Of a DNA stretch of 64,000 nt, positions 34,801 through 42,689 are shown in pieces (position 1 is the stretch's first letter; every line of letters starts with the position of its first letter). The notes under the pieces were generated by a model that made no database searches, was not told the DNA's origin, and saw only the letters and a list, made by a program, of their open reading frames with translations. This DNA comes from JBFWUW01 sp050247075 (GTDB taxonomy: Bacteria > Planctomycetota > Planctomycetia > Pirellulales > JBFWUW01): NCBI GenBank assembly GCA_050247075.1, contig JBFWUW010000036.1:4399-68398 (forward strand). Reading direction: 5' to 3'. Position numbers and translations under genes: made by a program.

Positions 34801-35505
34801 CACAGCCGCACGCAGCACGAGCAGGCCAACCGCATTCTGGACGAAGCCAGCCGCCGCGTGGAGAAACTGTTCGATGGCGACACCTCGGCCGGGCATACGG
34901 CGGCCGCTGCTGGGGCCAACGGCGAGTTGGATTCGCTGGCCGATTGGATGAAGTCCGAACTGCGTTGCCCCATCTCGGCCGATGAGCTGAAGCAGTTGGA
35001 CCACGACGACCTGCAACACAAGGTGACGACGGCGGTCGAGGACCGCTACCGCCGTGAGATGCGCCGCATGGAGCGCAGCCTGGTGCTAGAGATTCTGGAC
35101 GAGACCTGGAAAGACCACTTGCTGGCCATGGACCACCTGGAGCACAGCGTTAAGCTGCGCAGCTACGCCCAGGTCGATCCCAAGGTGGAGTTCAAACGCG
35201 AGGGGATGCGGCTGTTCGAGGCCATGTGGGATTCCGTCGGCGAACAAGTCACCGACTTGATCTTCCGCGTTAAAGAAGCCGACGAAGCCCCCAGCAGCAG
35301 CACTTGGGGGCAGCAATCGGCCCGACACGATTCCGCCCCGCAGGTTTCGGCCATTGCCCAACAGCAGCAAGACGCCATCGACGCCTCGCAAGGCGATTCC
35401 AAGCCCGAGCCGATTCGCAATCGACAAGAGCGCGTGGGCCGTAACGAGCCTTGCCCCTGCGGCAGCGGCAAGAAGTTCAAGAATTGCTGCATGAGAACCA
35501 AATAG
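31801..35505 (+). CDS. secA: Preprotein translocase ATPase SecA, enlarged planctomycete form
   Basis: 1234 residues against about 900 in E. coli. It has Walker A in MVTGEGKTLVATL, the DEVD-type box IIDEVDNILIDEARTP, helicase motifs MAGRGTDIILGGN and GRCGRQGDPGSS, and the C-terminal zinc motif CPCGSGKKFKNCC. The additional length lies mostly between about residue 790 and 1090, an acidic helical insert in the scaffold region before the conserved ILDETWKDHLLAMDHL. SecA pushes unfolded preproteins through SecYEG. ATG 31801 begins an ordinary SecA N-terminus. Confidence 0.96.
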   Translation: MEVLERIGEILGVIFGGFTRAIERAVTSLFGSSNARYIKKLQNKVEAINALETKYQALNDEQLKQQTDDFKRRLAEGESLDDLVVEAFAVCREAGRRFLNMRHYDTQMIGGMVLHSGNIAEMVTGEGKTLVATLPAYLNALAGQGVHVITVNDYLARRDMEWMGPLYMGLGLTVGAIQGDMDPDERRVAYDCDITYGTNNEFGFDYLRDNMKPAARGDNRYDKRSQQAQGRLSYAIIDEVDNILIDEARTPLIISGPSRDDVTVYAKADKVSRQLKKDVHFEVKEKEHTVHLNEDGVRAAEKLAGVESFYTAGNMEWPHLIDNSLKAHYLYKRDVNYVVQRGKEGEEVIIVDEFTGRLMDGRRWSDGLHQAVEAKEGVRIKEENQTLATITLQNFFKLYRKICGMTGTAMTEASEFWKIYKLDVIAIPTHRTMQRINNPDVIYRSEEEKFKAIADEIERMNKFDTLELAGGEYEMGQIIKEDDDKIEFQPSESRDRRVIEKPKVKRIERKGRPILVGTVSIEKSERVAAMLGRRGIKHEVLNAKHHQREAEIVAQAGRLGAVTIATNMAGRGTDIILGGNPEIMAWALLQDKYATRLDVPQEEWTKLINEIEHREQMKSEGRKVASLGGLHIIGTERHEARRIDLQLRGRCGRQGDPGSSRFYLSLEDDLMRIFAGEWVKNVLTRLGMKEGEAIESRMVSRRIEGAQKKVEERNFEIRKNLLEYDEVKDEQRKRTYGYRQRILNGESCKKLILDMIDQQIDRYVSVFLSSDYGTGSYAAWAGKRFGVEFKPREFKDLEAGAAEVFAKEEAERQAETQVFEAIEENLPETDDEDAQDWNWEALAKLVNTRWGLTLRERDLKSQGRDHVSEFLLEKIRHKIVEVDCADGAKLLEPELGLKTTCSWVRDKFGLEVGIDELRELDAPAVQRLIREKAAEAYELREIAYPVIQACTVFIRTDQSGHKRVDREQLAKWASGKFNIQLSGEELQSRSSEEIERMLIDHSRTQHEQANRILDEASRRVEKLFDGDTSAGHTAAAAGANGELDSLADWMKSELRCPISADELKQLDHDDLQHKVTTAVEDRYRREMRRMERSLVLEILDETWKDHLLAMDHLEHSVKLRSYAQVDPKVEFKREGMRLFEAMWDSVGEQVTDLIFRVKEADEAPSSSTWGQQSARHDSAPQVSAIAQQQQDAIDASQGDSKPEPIRNRQERVGRNEPCPCGSGKKFKNCCMRTK

Positions 35506-35534
35506 TAAATAAGCTTTGCGCGAAAGGATTCGCC

Positions 35535-36887
35535 ATGCTGGTCTTTCTGTGCGATCTGGCGTATCTGGCGCTATTGATCCTGGTTTCCCCCTGGCTGGTC
35601 TATCAAGCCATCACCACGGGCAAATATCGCGAGGGCTACGGCGAAAAACTGTGGGGCCGCGTCCCCATCCGTCGCGGAGAACGGCAATGCGTTTGGCTGC
35701 ACGCGGTCAGCGTGGGGGAGGTCAACGTGCTGGTGCCGCTGGTGGACGAAATCCGCCGGCGCTATCCCGACTGGCAGGTTGTCATCTCCAGCACATCGCA
35801 AACGGGCCATGCCCTGGCCGTCAAAAAGTTCAGCGATCTGACCGTGTTCTATTGTCCGGTCGATTTCAGTTGGTCGGTCCGCAACGCCATGCGGCGGATG
35901 CGGCCCAATCTGCTGGTGCTGGCCGAACTGGAACTGTGGCCCAACCTGATTCGCGCGGCCCGCGAATTTGGGGCGGGCGTGGCCATCGTCAATGGCCGCC
36001 TCAGCGAGGGCAGCCTGGAAGGCTACTCCTGGATCAAGCCTGTCGTGCAGCATGTCTTGCAGCGGATCGACCTGATTGGCGTACAAGATGAAACGTATGC
36101 CAACCGCTTCCGCCGGCTCGGTGCGCCGCACGAACGGGTGCATGTCACCGGTTCCGTCAAGTACGACGGAGCCATCGACACCCGCGATAACCCGCACACC
36201 TTGCAACTGGCCCGGCTGGCCGGCATCACGTCGGACGATGTGGTGTTTCTGGCGGGCAGCACGCAAGAGGGCGAGGAAGCGCTGGCCCTGGCTGCCTATC
36301 GTTCGCTCAAGGATGCCTTCCCTCAATTGCGGCTGATTGTCGTACCGCGGCATCCCGAACGCTTCGCGGCCGTGGCCCAAGAACTGGAATCAGCCCGCAT
36401 TCGCTGGCAGCGCCGCAGCCGGCTGGAACAAGACGGGCCAGACCCCAAAGCCCGCGTGTTGCTGGTCGATGCCATGGGAGAACTAGGTGCCTGGTGGGGG
36501 ACGGCGGCCATCGCCTTTGTTGGCGGCAGCCTGGTCGGCAGCCGTGGCGGCCAAAATATGATCGAACCCGCCGCTTATGGCTGTGCCGTCTGTTTTGGTC
36601 CCGACACACGCAACTTTCGCGATATTGTCACACCGCTTGTTGAGGGCGATGCCGCCCAGGTGGTTCACAACGGCGACGAACTTACGCGGTTTGTCCAACA
36701 TTGCCTGGGCGATCCAGGCTGGGCCGTGGCCATGGGCAGCCGCGCCCGGCAACTCGTCGGACGCCAGGTTGGCGCAACGGCACGCACCGTCGATCTATTG
36801 GCTCCGCTGATCGAACCAGCGGCAGCCAAAACGGCCAGGCCCGCCCCGACCGGGTCGCGCTCGGCCCGGCTCACGGCGACCCGATAG
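35535..36887 (+). CDS. waaA: 3-deoxy-D-manno-octulosonic acid (Kdo) transferase
   Basis: About 450 residues. An N-terminal membrane anchor (LAYLALLILVSPWLVYQAI) precedes two Rossmann-like halves of a GT30/GT-B enzyme: WLHAVSVGEVNVL, ISSTSQTGHALA, LAELELWPNLI, NGRLSEGS, GSVKYDGA and FVGGSLVGSRGGQNMIEPAAYG. It adds Kdo to lipid A precursor at the inner membrane, implying that this planctomycete makes an LPS core. ATG 35535 follows AAAGGA. It starts 29 bp after secA and may be cotranscribed. Confidence 0.95.
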   Translation: MLVFLCDLAYLALLILVSPWLVYQAITTGKYREGYGEKLWGRVPIRRGERQCVWLHAVSVGEVNVLVPLVDEIRRRYPDWQVVISSTSQTGHALAVKKFSDLTVFYCPVDFSWSVRNAMRRMRPNLLVLAELELWPNLIRAAREFGAGVAIVNGRLSEGSLEGYSWIKPVVQHVLQRIDLIGVQDETYANRFRRLGAPHERVHVTGSVKYDGAIDTRDNPHTLQLARLAGITSDDVVFLAGSTQEGEEALALAAYRSLKDAFPQLRLIVVPRHPERFAAVAQELESARIRWQRRSRLEQDGPDPKARVLLVDAMGELGAWWGTAAIAFVGGSLVGSRGGQNMIEPAAYGCAVCFGPDTRNFRDIVTPLVEGDAAQVVHNGDELTRFVQHCLGDPGWAVAMGSRARQLVGRQVGATARTVDLLAPLIEPAAAKTARPAPTGSRSARLTATR

Positions 36888-36891
36888 CTTT

Positions 36892-37065
36892 TCAACCTTC
36901 CTCCACCACAGCCGCCGCCTTGCGGGCGGCCTTCAATACCGCGTCGGAGCGGGTGGAACAACACTGCGGATGAATGCCCGACGCCGAGTAAGACGGCTTG
37001 CCGCAGACGGGGCATTTCTTTCGCTGCGGCTCCGTGGACAGGGGAACCGGTTTTTTGTTGTTCAT
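36892..37065 (-). CDS. Small zinc-ribbon-like protein
   Basis: 57 residues from ATG 37065, with GGAG about 8 nt upstream. A basic start is followed by KKCPVCGKPSYSASGIHPQC, whose C-x2-C plus His/Cys pair looks like a minimal zinc site, then an Ala/Lys-rich helix. It has no recognised function. It is convergent with waaA with a 4-bp gap. Good start signal and cysteine pattern favour a real gene. Confidence 0.6.
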   Translation of the reverse strand: MNNKKPVPLSTEPQRKKCPVCGKPSYSASGIHPQCCSTRSDAVLKAARKAAAVVEEG

Positions 37066-37438
37066 GAACGACGCTCCGATCGGTTGATGTGACGGGCATA
37101 CGCGAGACATGGCCCCCAGCATTCCGTGGTGGAGGCGCACGCGCAGCAGCCGACATTGCCGCTCACACTCCGCATGAGAGTATCCCCCTCAGGAAGTGGA
37201 TGGTCAGATTCTGTATGCATGGTGCGGCAGAGATGCGCACCGGATAGAAAAGATGGCCACCCAGGCCAATGGAATTTCTTTCAGCATACCAGCCCCGCGG
37301 CAGCGCAACAACTAAACGCCCTGCTGTTGACGCCAATTTGTTGGCTTGGAATTGACATCCGTCGCCAAACCACCAAAACTGAGTCGCTGCCTGACATCGT
37401 TTCGACTTTACGACAGCCACAGCCTGTTGCGAGCATTC
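37066..37438. other. Intergenic region upstream of the sigma-54 activator
   Basis: No further gene or RNA is visible. A TTGACG at 37327 with a weak AATTGA 17 bp later could serve the regulator; there is no convincing sigma-54 promoter. Confidence 0.4.
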
Positions 37439-39388
37439 ATGCCCGACGATCCACGTTCCGCCGGAATTCAATCGGCCTTGTCGTCATTTCGACAATCTCC
37501 GCAACTGGCCACGGTCGCCGCCGAATTCTGCTTGTCGGCGGCCCTGGCGGAAGATGTGCCGCGCCTGCTGGCCGATGCCTTGCCGGTGCTGGCCAAAGCG
37601 GCCTCTGCCGAGTACCTGGCCGTCGCCGCCGGCAACCGGGGCGAATGGAGTACACTGGGCGAATTCGGCTCCACACGACCGCTGCCGGCCGACTTATTGG
37701 CGAACGCACTCGATGCCGAACAGGCCCAGCGCCGCCAACCGTGGATTGCCGTGCCGCTGCGGGCCGGCACCAACAGCGAAGTCTTGGCGGGTAGCGTCTC
37801 CGCCATGACGGCGGGACCAGCGGCCGAAGCCACCCTCTCCGCGCTAGCGCCGGTGCTGGGCCAAGCCATCGCGGCCGTCCGCGGCCGGCAGGCAGACCGC
37901 CGCCGCGCCAAACGGCTAGAGGCCATTCTGGAAATCTCCAGCCAGTGGTACCTGGTCCACGAGATGGAACCGTTGCTGACGCGCATGGCCGAGGCCGCCA
38001 CCAAATTGTTACGCGCCGACCGGGCCAGCATCTTCCTGTGGGACCGCAAATCTCGAACGCTGGTGGGCCGCCCGGCGCTGGGAGTGGAAGGGAACGAGCT
38101 CCGCATCCCGGAGAACACCGGCATTGTCGGGCAGGTGGTGCAATCGGGCCGGCCGCGGCGGATCGATCTGGCAGCCGACCAGGAGGAGATCGACCGGCAA
38201 GTTGACAAAAAACTCGGCTACCAAACCAAGACCATTCTTTGCGTGCCGCTGCATGGCCGCAACGGCGAACTGTTCGGCGCGTTTGAAGTCATCAACAAGC
38301 TCAGCGGCAATTTCAGCGACGACGACGAAGCCACTCTGATCGAACTGGCCGCCCACGCCGCCGTGGCGCTCGAGAACACCCAAGAGCGGGCGCTGCTCAT
38401 GGAGAGCCGCCGCGTGATGACCGAGCAAGCCGCGCAGCGCGTGTCGCTCATCGGCAACAGCCCCCGTGTAGAGGCCCTGCGTTCCACCATCGGCCGCGTG
38501 GCCAAGACTGACCTGGCCGTGCTGGTGCTGGGCGAGAACGGCACCGGCAAGGAAGTCATCAGCCAGATGGTGCATTACCTTAGCCCGCGCCGCGACCAGC
38601 CGTTTGTGGCGGTCAACTGCGCGGCCATCAGCGAGACCCTGCTAGAGAGCGAACTCTTCGGCCACGAAAAAGGTGCCTTCACCGACGCCCACGACACCCG
38701 GCCCGGCAAGTTTGAGGTGGCCAGCGGCGGCACGCTGTTTCTCGATGAAATTGGCGATCTCAGCCTGGGGGGCCAGGCCAAGCTGCTGCGCGTGCTGGAA
38801 CAAAAAGAAGTCGTGCGGGTGGGCGGTTCCACACCCATCCATACCGACGCCCGCGTGATCGCCGCCACCAACCAGGACCTGGCGGCGATGGTCCGCGAGA
38901 AGCGGTTTCGCCAAGACTTGTACTTTCGGCTGAACGTGGTGGTGTTGGAATCTCCCCCGCTGCGCGAACGGGCCGACGACATCTTGCTGCTGGCCGGCCA
39001 TTTTCTGGAGGACTTTTGCAAGCGGGCCCGCCGAAAAACGTTGGAGATTTCGCCCGCCGCGCAGCGCCGGCTGGAGTCGCACAACTGGCCGGGGAACGTC
39101 CGCGAGCTGCGCAATCTCATGGAGCGCCTGGCGTATCTCTCGGCCAGCGACCGCATCGAGGTAGACGACCTGGCTTTCGTGCTCTCCTCGTCCCCCAGCG
39201 AGGCCCCGGCCTGGGTAGCCGCCGACCTGCCATTGGCCGAGGCAACCGACACCTTTCAATCCGAGTACATCAAAAAGGCCATCGCCCGCATCGGCGGCAA
39301 CATGAGCGAAGCGGCCAAGAGCCTGGGCCTGCACCGCTCGAACCTCTACCGCAAGATGCGGCAGTTGGGGATGCAAGTCACCGATTGA
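37439..39388 (+). CDS. Sigma-54-dependent transcriptional activator with GAF domains
   Basis: 649 residues. Two sensory regions come first: a diverged N-terminal segment, then a clear GAF domain (residues 165-335; LRADRASIFLWDRKSRTL, TGIVGQVVQSG). The AAA+ domain has Walker A GENGTGKE (Lys371), the sigma-54 loop GAFTDA at 412-417, Walker B GGTLFLDEIGD and the R-finger region FRQDLYFRLNVV. A Fis-type HTH ends the protein (NMSEAAKSLGLHRSNLYRKM). There is no receiver domain, so it responds to a bound ligand rather than phosphorylation. The loop differs from the usual GAFTGA. ATG 37439 is preferred to 37346. Confidence 0.9.
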   Translation: MPDDPRSAGIQSALSSFRQSPQLATVAAEFCLSAALAEDVPRLLADALPVLAKAASAEYLAVAAGNRGEWSTLGEFGSTRPLPADLLANALDAEQAQRRQPWIAVPLRAGTNSEVLAGSVSAMTAGPAAEATLSALAPVLGQAIAAVRGRQADRRRAKRLEAILEISSQWYLVHEMEPLLTRMAEAATKLLRADRASIFLWDRKSRTLVGRPALGVEGNELRIPENTGIVGQVVQSGRPRRIDLAADQEEIDRQVDKKLGYQTKTILCVPLHGRNGELFGAFEVINKLSGNFSDDDEATLIELAAHAAVALENTQERALLMESRRVMTEQAAQRVSLIGNSPRVEALRSTIGRVAKTDLAVLVLGENGTGKEVISQMVHYLSPRRDQPFVAVNCAAISETLLESELFGHEKGAFTDAHDTRPGKFEVASGGTLFLDEIGDLSLGGQAKLLRVLEQKEVVRVGGSTPIHTDARVIAATNQDLAAMVREKRFRQDLYFRLNVVVLESPPLRERADDILLLAGHFLEDFCKRARRKTLEISPAAQRRLESHNWPGNVRELRNLMERLAYLSASDRIEVDDLAFVLSSSPSEAPAWVAADLPLAEATDTFQSEYIKKAIARIGGNMSEAAKSLGLHRSNLYRKMRQLGMQVTD

Positions 39389-39484
39389 GCTACACCGTTA
39401 CCAACCGCTGCCGCATGGCGACTTCCCACACACTAAAAGTGCCGCGTTGCACGAGTGGTGAACTGCAAAAACCGGCTTGGGGCC

Positions 39485-39512
39485 TTGATTGCCCGCCCGG
39501 CGGCGATAACAT
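39485..39512 (+). promoter_or_regulatory. Predicted promoter of tRNA-Lys
   Basis: TTGATT (39485-39490), 16-bp spacer, TAACAT (39507-39512), 40 bp ahead of the tRNA. Moderate match to the sigma-70 consensus. Confidence 0.45.
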
Positions 39513-39552
39513 AAGGCTTGGATGCGGTGGCCAAACCGCCGGTCCATCATAC

Positions 39553-39626
39553 GCCTCTCTAGCTCAATTGGTCAGAGCATCTGACTCTTAATCAGAGGGT
39601 TCCGGGTTCGAGTCCCGGGGGGGGCA
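39553..39626 (+). tRNA. tRNA-Lys (anticodon CTT)
   Basis: Complete cloverleaf: acceptor GCCTCTC/GGGGGGC with two wobble pairs, D-stem GCTC/GAGC, anticodon stem TCTGA/TCAGA with loop CTCTTAA, and T-arm CCGGG-TTCGAGT-CCCGG. The discriminator is A; CCA is not encoded. It reads AAG codons. Confidence 0.95.
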
Positions 39627-39639
39627 CTTGCCTAAGCGC

Positions 39640-39672
39640 TAGCCTCGCAACAAGTTGCGAGGCTATTTTGTT
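39640..39672 (+). terminator. Intrinsic terminator of tRNA-Lys
   Basis: A perfect 12-bp stem, TAGCCTCGCAAC with GTTGCGAGGCTA around AA, is followed by TTTTGTT. Confidence 0.85.
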
Positions 39673-39964
39673 GGGCGGTGCGATGGCGGAGGTGAAGTAA
39701 GAGGAGTCTTGGGACAGAGACCTTTTGACCGATGCGGGAAGAATGCCGTCCGAATAGGGTCCGAACGCCGTCCTGCTCCTGGTTTACCGCATCAACCCAT
39801 CGCCGATTCTGGCACGACCAAAGGATGCGTGTCCAGGAACGGCTGTTTGGCCAGCATCCGCTTGCCCTGGTCCATTGGTTGAGCATAGTGCGGTTGTTGG
39901 TTCGCTCGGCTATCATGTTGGGCGTTGTGATCTGGCAAGCTCAACTGAATCGGAGTGCGAAGTC
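39673..39964. other. Intergenic region after tRNA-Lys
   Basis: Nothing is recognised here. A minus-strand frame across it lacks a ribosome site and resembles no protein that I know. It may be a worn remnant of an element inserted at the tRNA. Confidence 0.35.
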
Positions 39965-40315
39965 ATGAAATCCATTGCATCGTTAGACGTTTGGCGCATG
40001 GGCGTTATTGCAGTGGTGCTCGTCACGCTTTCAGGTTGCGGCAAAAGCGCCGCCATGACCAGGAACGATCTGAGACAAGCCGGGCTGGCGTATCACAGCC
40101 ATCACGACGCCAATCAACGCGGGCCATCTAACTGGGACGAATTGGTGGCGTCCGGCCTGGACCAACAAGCGGCGACGCGACTAAAAGACGCGGGGTACGA
40201 ATTTCGCTGGGGCGTTAAGTTCTCCGAACTCAAGGAAGGCACAAGCTTCACCGTGATGGCAGAGAGTAAAACCGGCGATTACAAGCTGATGATGGATGGC
40301 AGCGTGCAACAGTAG
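39965..40315 (+). CDS. Small hypothetical lipoprotein
   Basis: 116 residues from ATG 39965 (MKSIASLDVWRMGVIAVVLV), with a lipobox LSGC near residue 23. The mature part (NDLRQAGLAYHSHHDANQRG, then WDELVASGLDQQAATRL) resembles the short lipoproteins that accompany DUF1559/pseudopilin genes in planctomycetes. No enzymatic motif is visible. It is a single gene; the function is unknown. Confidence 0.65.
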   Translation: MKSIASLDVWRMGVIAVVLVTLSGCGKSAAMTRNDLRQAGLAYHSHHDANQRGPSNWDELVASGLDQQAATRLKDAGYEFRWGVKFSELKEGTSFTVMAESKTGDYKLMMDGSVQQ

Positions 40316-40657
40316 CCCGTCGCCGCGCCTAGTCTTTTTGCCGTTGGTGCATTCGTGAACTTGGGATGCGGCATATCGGGTAGGTTGCATGACGCGAGGC
40401 GACAACTGCCCATAGGGTGAAAGAGATCATGAAACCCTAGTCCAGTTGCGGCCAAGATGCCGGGCATCGGGGACTACCAGTCTGGTCGAAAACCGCTAGC
40501 AATGGTTAGCCGCGATTGATGGCTTTACGTCGTCCAGCCGCACCAAGCTCAAGCATCTGCCACTGGCAAAGGCGCGATTGCGGCAGACCTATGGCTGAAT
40601 GATGCTAGGCTATGAAATTTCTGGGTGAAATGGGCTTTTCCGTCTTGCCGAGGAGTT
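40316..40657. other. Intergenic region before the exonuclease gene
   Basis: 342 bp with no supported gene, RNA or repeat. Composition shifts toward more A and T at its right end, matching the following gene. Confidence 0.4.
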
Positions 40658-41488
40658 ATGAGTACCGGAATTTTATTGCAACGCATACTTGACACACCTC
40701 TCGCAATTATCGATTTCGAGACGACTGGATTCAATGCACGAAGCGATCGAGTCGTGGAGGTTGCGGTTGTAAGAGTCGATCCCGGCGAACAACCGCGATT
40801 GGTTCTCGATACGCTCGTTAATCCGGGCCGAAGGGTAACGGCCACGGAAATTCATCGGATCAGTGACCGAGATGTACAACGAGCTCCCAGGTTTGGCGAT
40901 ATAGCCGGCGAATTACTGGCGGTGACCTCTGGCTGCGTAATTGGTGCATTCAACGTCTACTTTGACATTAAATTTTTGACGGCTGAGATGTCGCGAGTTG
41001 GCGTAGAACATTCCCCGCCACATTTGTGCGTCAGGTACTTGCGCCCGATGCTTCAATTGGGTTCGGATTGCCGGCTGAACGAAGCGTGTGCATGCCACCA
41101 GGTAAGTTACGTCAATGCTCACATGGCTTCGAGCGATGCAATGGCCGCCGCGCGATTGTTCATCGTCTATCGAGAGGAAATTGTTCGGCGCGGAATCTCG
41201 ACGTACGCGGAGCTTGGTCGCATTCGAGCATACAAATTCTGCCAAAGCTTTTCGTCCATGCCATATCCGGAACCAATCGTTTTTTCGTTGCCGCGATGTC
41301 GCGAGGTTCGATCGCGCACCGGCATTCGAACTAGGACCGCGTCATCAACACTGGTGACGGGCCAAGAACCAAGACTCCCCGTTCGAACGAATGCGAGGCA
41401 AGTTGGGTTGGCGTTGAATTCGGTCTGGAAGGCTCTCGTGGCAGCCGCTGAAGATGCAAAGGCCAAATTTGAGAAATGGTCGCGTTAG
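40658..41488 (+). CDS. DnaQ-family 3'-5' exonuclease domain protein
   Basis: 276 residues. The RNase-T/DnaQ fold is clear: Exo I AIIDFETTGF, Exo II IGAFNVYFDIKFL and Exo III HMASSDAMAAARLF supply the DEDDh acidic residues and His. The last 90 residues (FSLPRCREVRSRTGIRTRT onward) are unlike known DnaQ proteins. It may proofread or process DNA/RNA, but no polymerase or UvrC-type partner is present. ATG 40658 follows GAGGAG closely. Codon use is more mixed and AT-richer than in surrounding genes, suggesting transfer. Confidence 0.8.
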   Translation: MSTGILLQRILDTPLAIIDFETTGFNARSDRVVEVAVVRVDPGEQPRLVLDTLVNPGRRVTATEIHRISDRDVQRAPRFGDIAGELLAVTSGCVIGAFNVYFDIKFLTAEMSRVGVEHSPPHLCVRYLRPMLQLGSDCRLNEACACHQVSYVNAHMASSDAMAAARLFIVYREEIVRRGISTYAELGRIRAYKFCQSFSSMPYPEPIVFSLPRCREVRSRTGIRTRTASSTLVTGQEPRLPVRTNARQVGLALNSVWKALVAAAEDAKAKFEKWSR

Positions 41489-41747
41489 CTTTGGATGCTA
41501 CACGGTGCATTGCACGGCTGCTGCCGCGTCGCATTGTGCGGTGTAGACTCGTTTGCGTCCTCTACGCAATTATCGTGGCAGCTCGTTTCACATGACCGAA
41601 ACACGCCTCGAATCTTACGCCCTCCAACGGTAGAATGCAGCCGCGCATTTCACTAGGGCCGTTCCGCTAGTGGTTGCCTCCGTCGCCCATTCTTGCCGGC
41701 CAGGTTAGCTGGTTGCCTTGTTGCCTTTCCACCCGCGACGTTTACCG

Positions 41748-42689
41748 ATGTCCAGTTCCCTGCTCACCGCCGATCTGGAACGCTTCGGCCCGCGGGTGGA
41801 CGAAGGGGCAGCGCCCCCCACGCTCGACGAGGCCAAAGCCTACTGCCGGCGTTTGGCGCAAACGCATTACGAGAATTTCACGGTCGCCAGTTGGCTGTTG
41901 CCGCGGAAGTTGCGGCAGCATTTTTATCACGTCTACGCCTATTGCCGATGGGCCGATGACCTGGCGGATGAAGCGCCCGACGCCGCCACCAGCCTGCAAC
42001 TATTGGATTGGTGGGAGGGTGAATTGCGGGCCTGTTACGAAGGCCGCTCGCGGCATCCGGTGTATTTAGCTCTGGGCGAGACGATCCGCGAGTTTGAAAT
42101 TCCGATTGAACCGTTGGCCGACCTGTTGACCGCCTTTCGGCAAGACCAGCATGTGACGCGGTATGAATCGTGCCTCGATCTGGATGGCTACTGCCGCAAC
42201 TCGGCCAATCCGGTGGGCCGGCTGGTGTTGTACTTGGGCCGCGCGCACGATGAGCAGAACGGGCGGCTCTCCGACGCGGTTTGCACCGGCTTGCAACTGG
42301 CCAACTTCTGCCAGGACGTGGCCGGCGATTGGGATCGCGGGCGAGTCTATCTGCCGCAAGACGTTTGCCGCCGGTTTGGCTATGCCGAGTCCGACTTTGC
42401 CCAGCGGAGGTACAACGAACGTTTCCGGCAAGTCATGCGGCACGAAACCGATCGGGCCGAGCATTACCTGCTGAGCGGCCGGCCGTTGGTCGGCCGCGTG
42501 CCGCGCGATCTGGCGGTCGATCTGGCTCTGTTCATCGAAGGGGGCTTGGCCATTTTGCGGGCCATTCGGCGGATTGACTACGATGTTTGGAAGAGACGCC
42601 CGCGCGTGGGCAAGCTGACGCAGGCCCGGCTGCTGGCCCAATGTTGGTGGAGCACGCGCGGCGGCCGCGGGCCAAAGGGGACGGCATGA
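41748..42689 (+). CDS. hpnC: Hydroxysqualene synthase HpnC
   Basis: 313 residues of the trans-isoprenyl diphosphate synthase head-to-head class. Motifs are YENFTVASWLLPR, the first Asp-rich site YCRWADDLADE and the second NFCQDVAGDWDRGRVYLP. HpnC converts presqualene diphosphate to hydroxysqualene. It is first in hpnC-hpnD-hpnE, which together make squalene from farnesyl diphosphate without NADPH-dependent squalene synthase. ATG 41748 is chosen over 41718. It overlaps hpnD by 4 bp. Confidence 0.93.
   Translation: MSSSLLTADLERFGPRVDEGAAPPTLDEAKAYCRRLAQTHYENFTVASWLLPRKLRQHFYHVYAYCRWADDLADEAPDAATSLQLLDWWEGELRACYEGRSRHPVYLALGETIREFEIPIEPLADLLTAFRQDQHVTRYESCLDLDGYCRNSANPVGRLVLYLGRAHDEQNGRLSDAVCTGLQLANFCQDVAGDWDRGRVYLPQDVCRRFGYAESDFAQRRYNERFRQVMRHETDRAEHYLLSGRPLVGRVPRDLAVDLALFIEGGLAILRAIRRIDYDVWKRRPRVGKLTQARLLAQCWWSTRGGRGPKGTA

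Noticed and set aside
37341..37356. Possible sigma-54 promoter (TTGGC...TTGA) upstream of the sigma-54 activator
   Set aside because: The -24/-12 spacing is one base short and the -12 element lacks the GC pair, so it does not meet the consensus.
39632..39916. Minus-strand frame after tRNA-Lys, considered as an integrase remnant
   Set aside because: No tyrosine or serine recombinase motif is visible and it overlaps the tRNA terminator.
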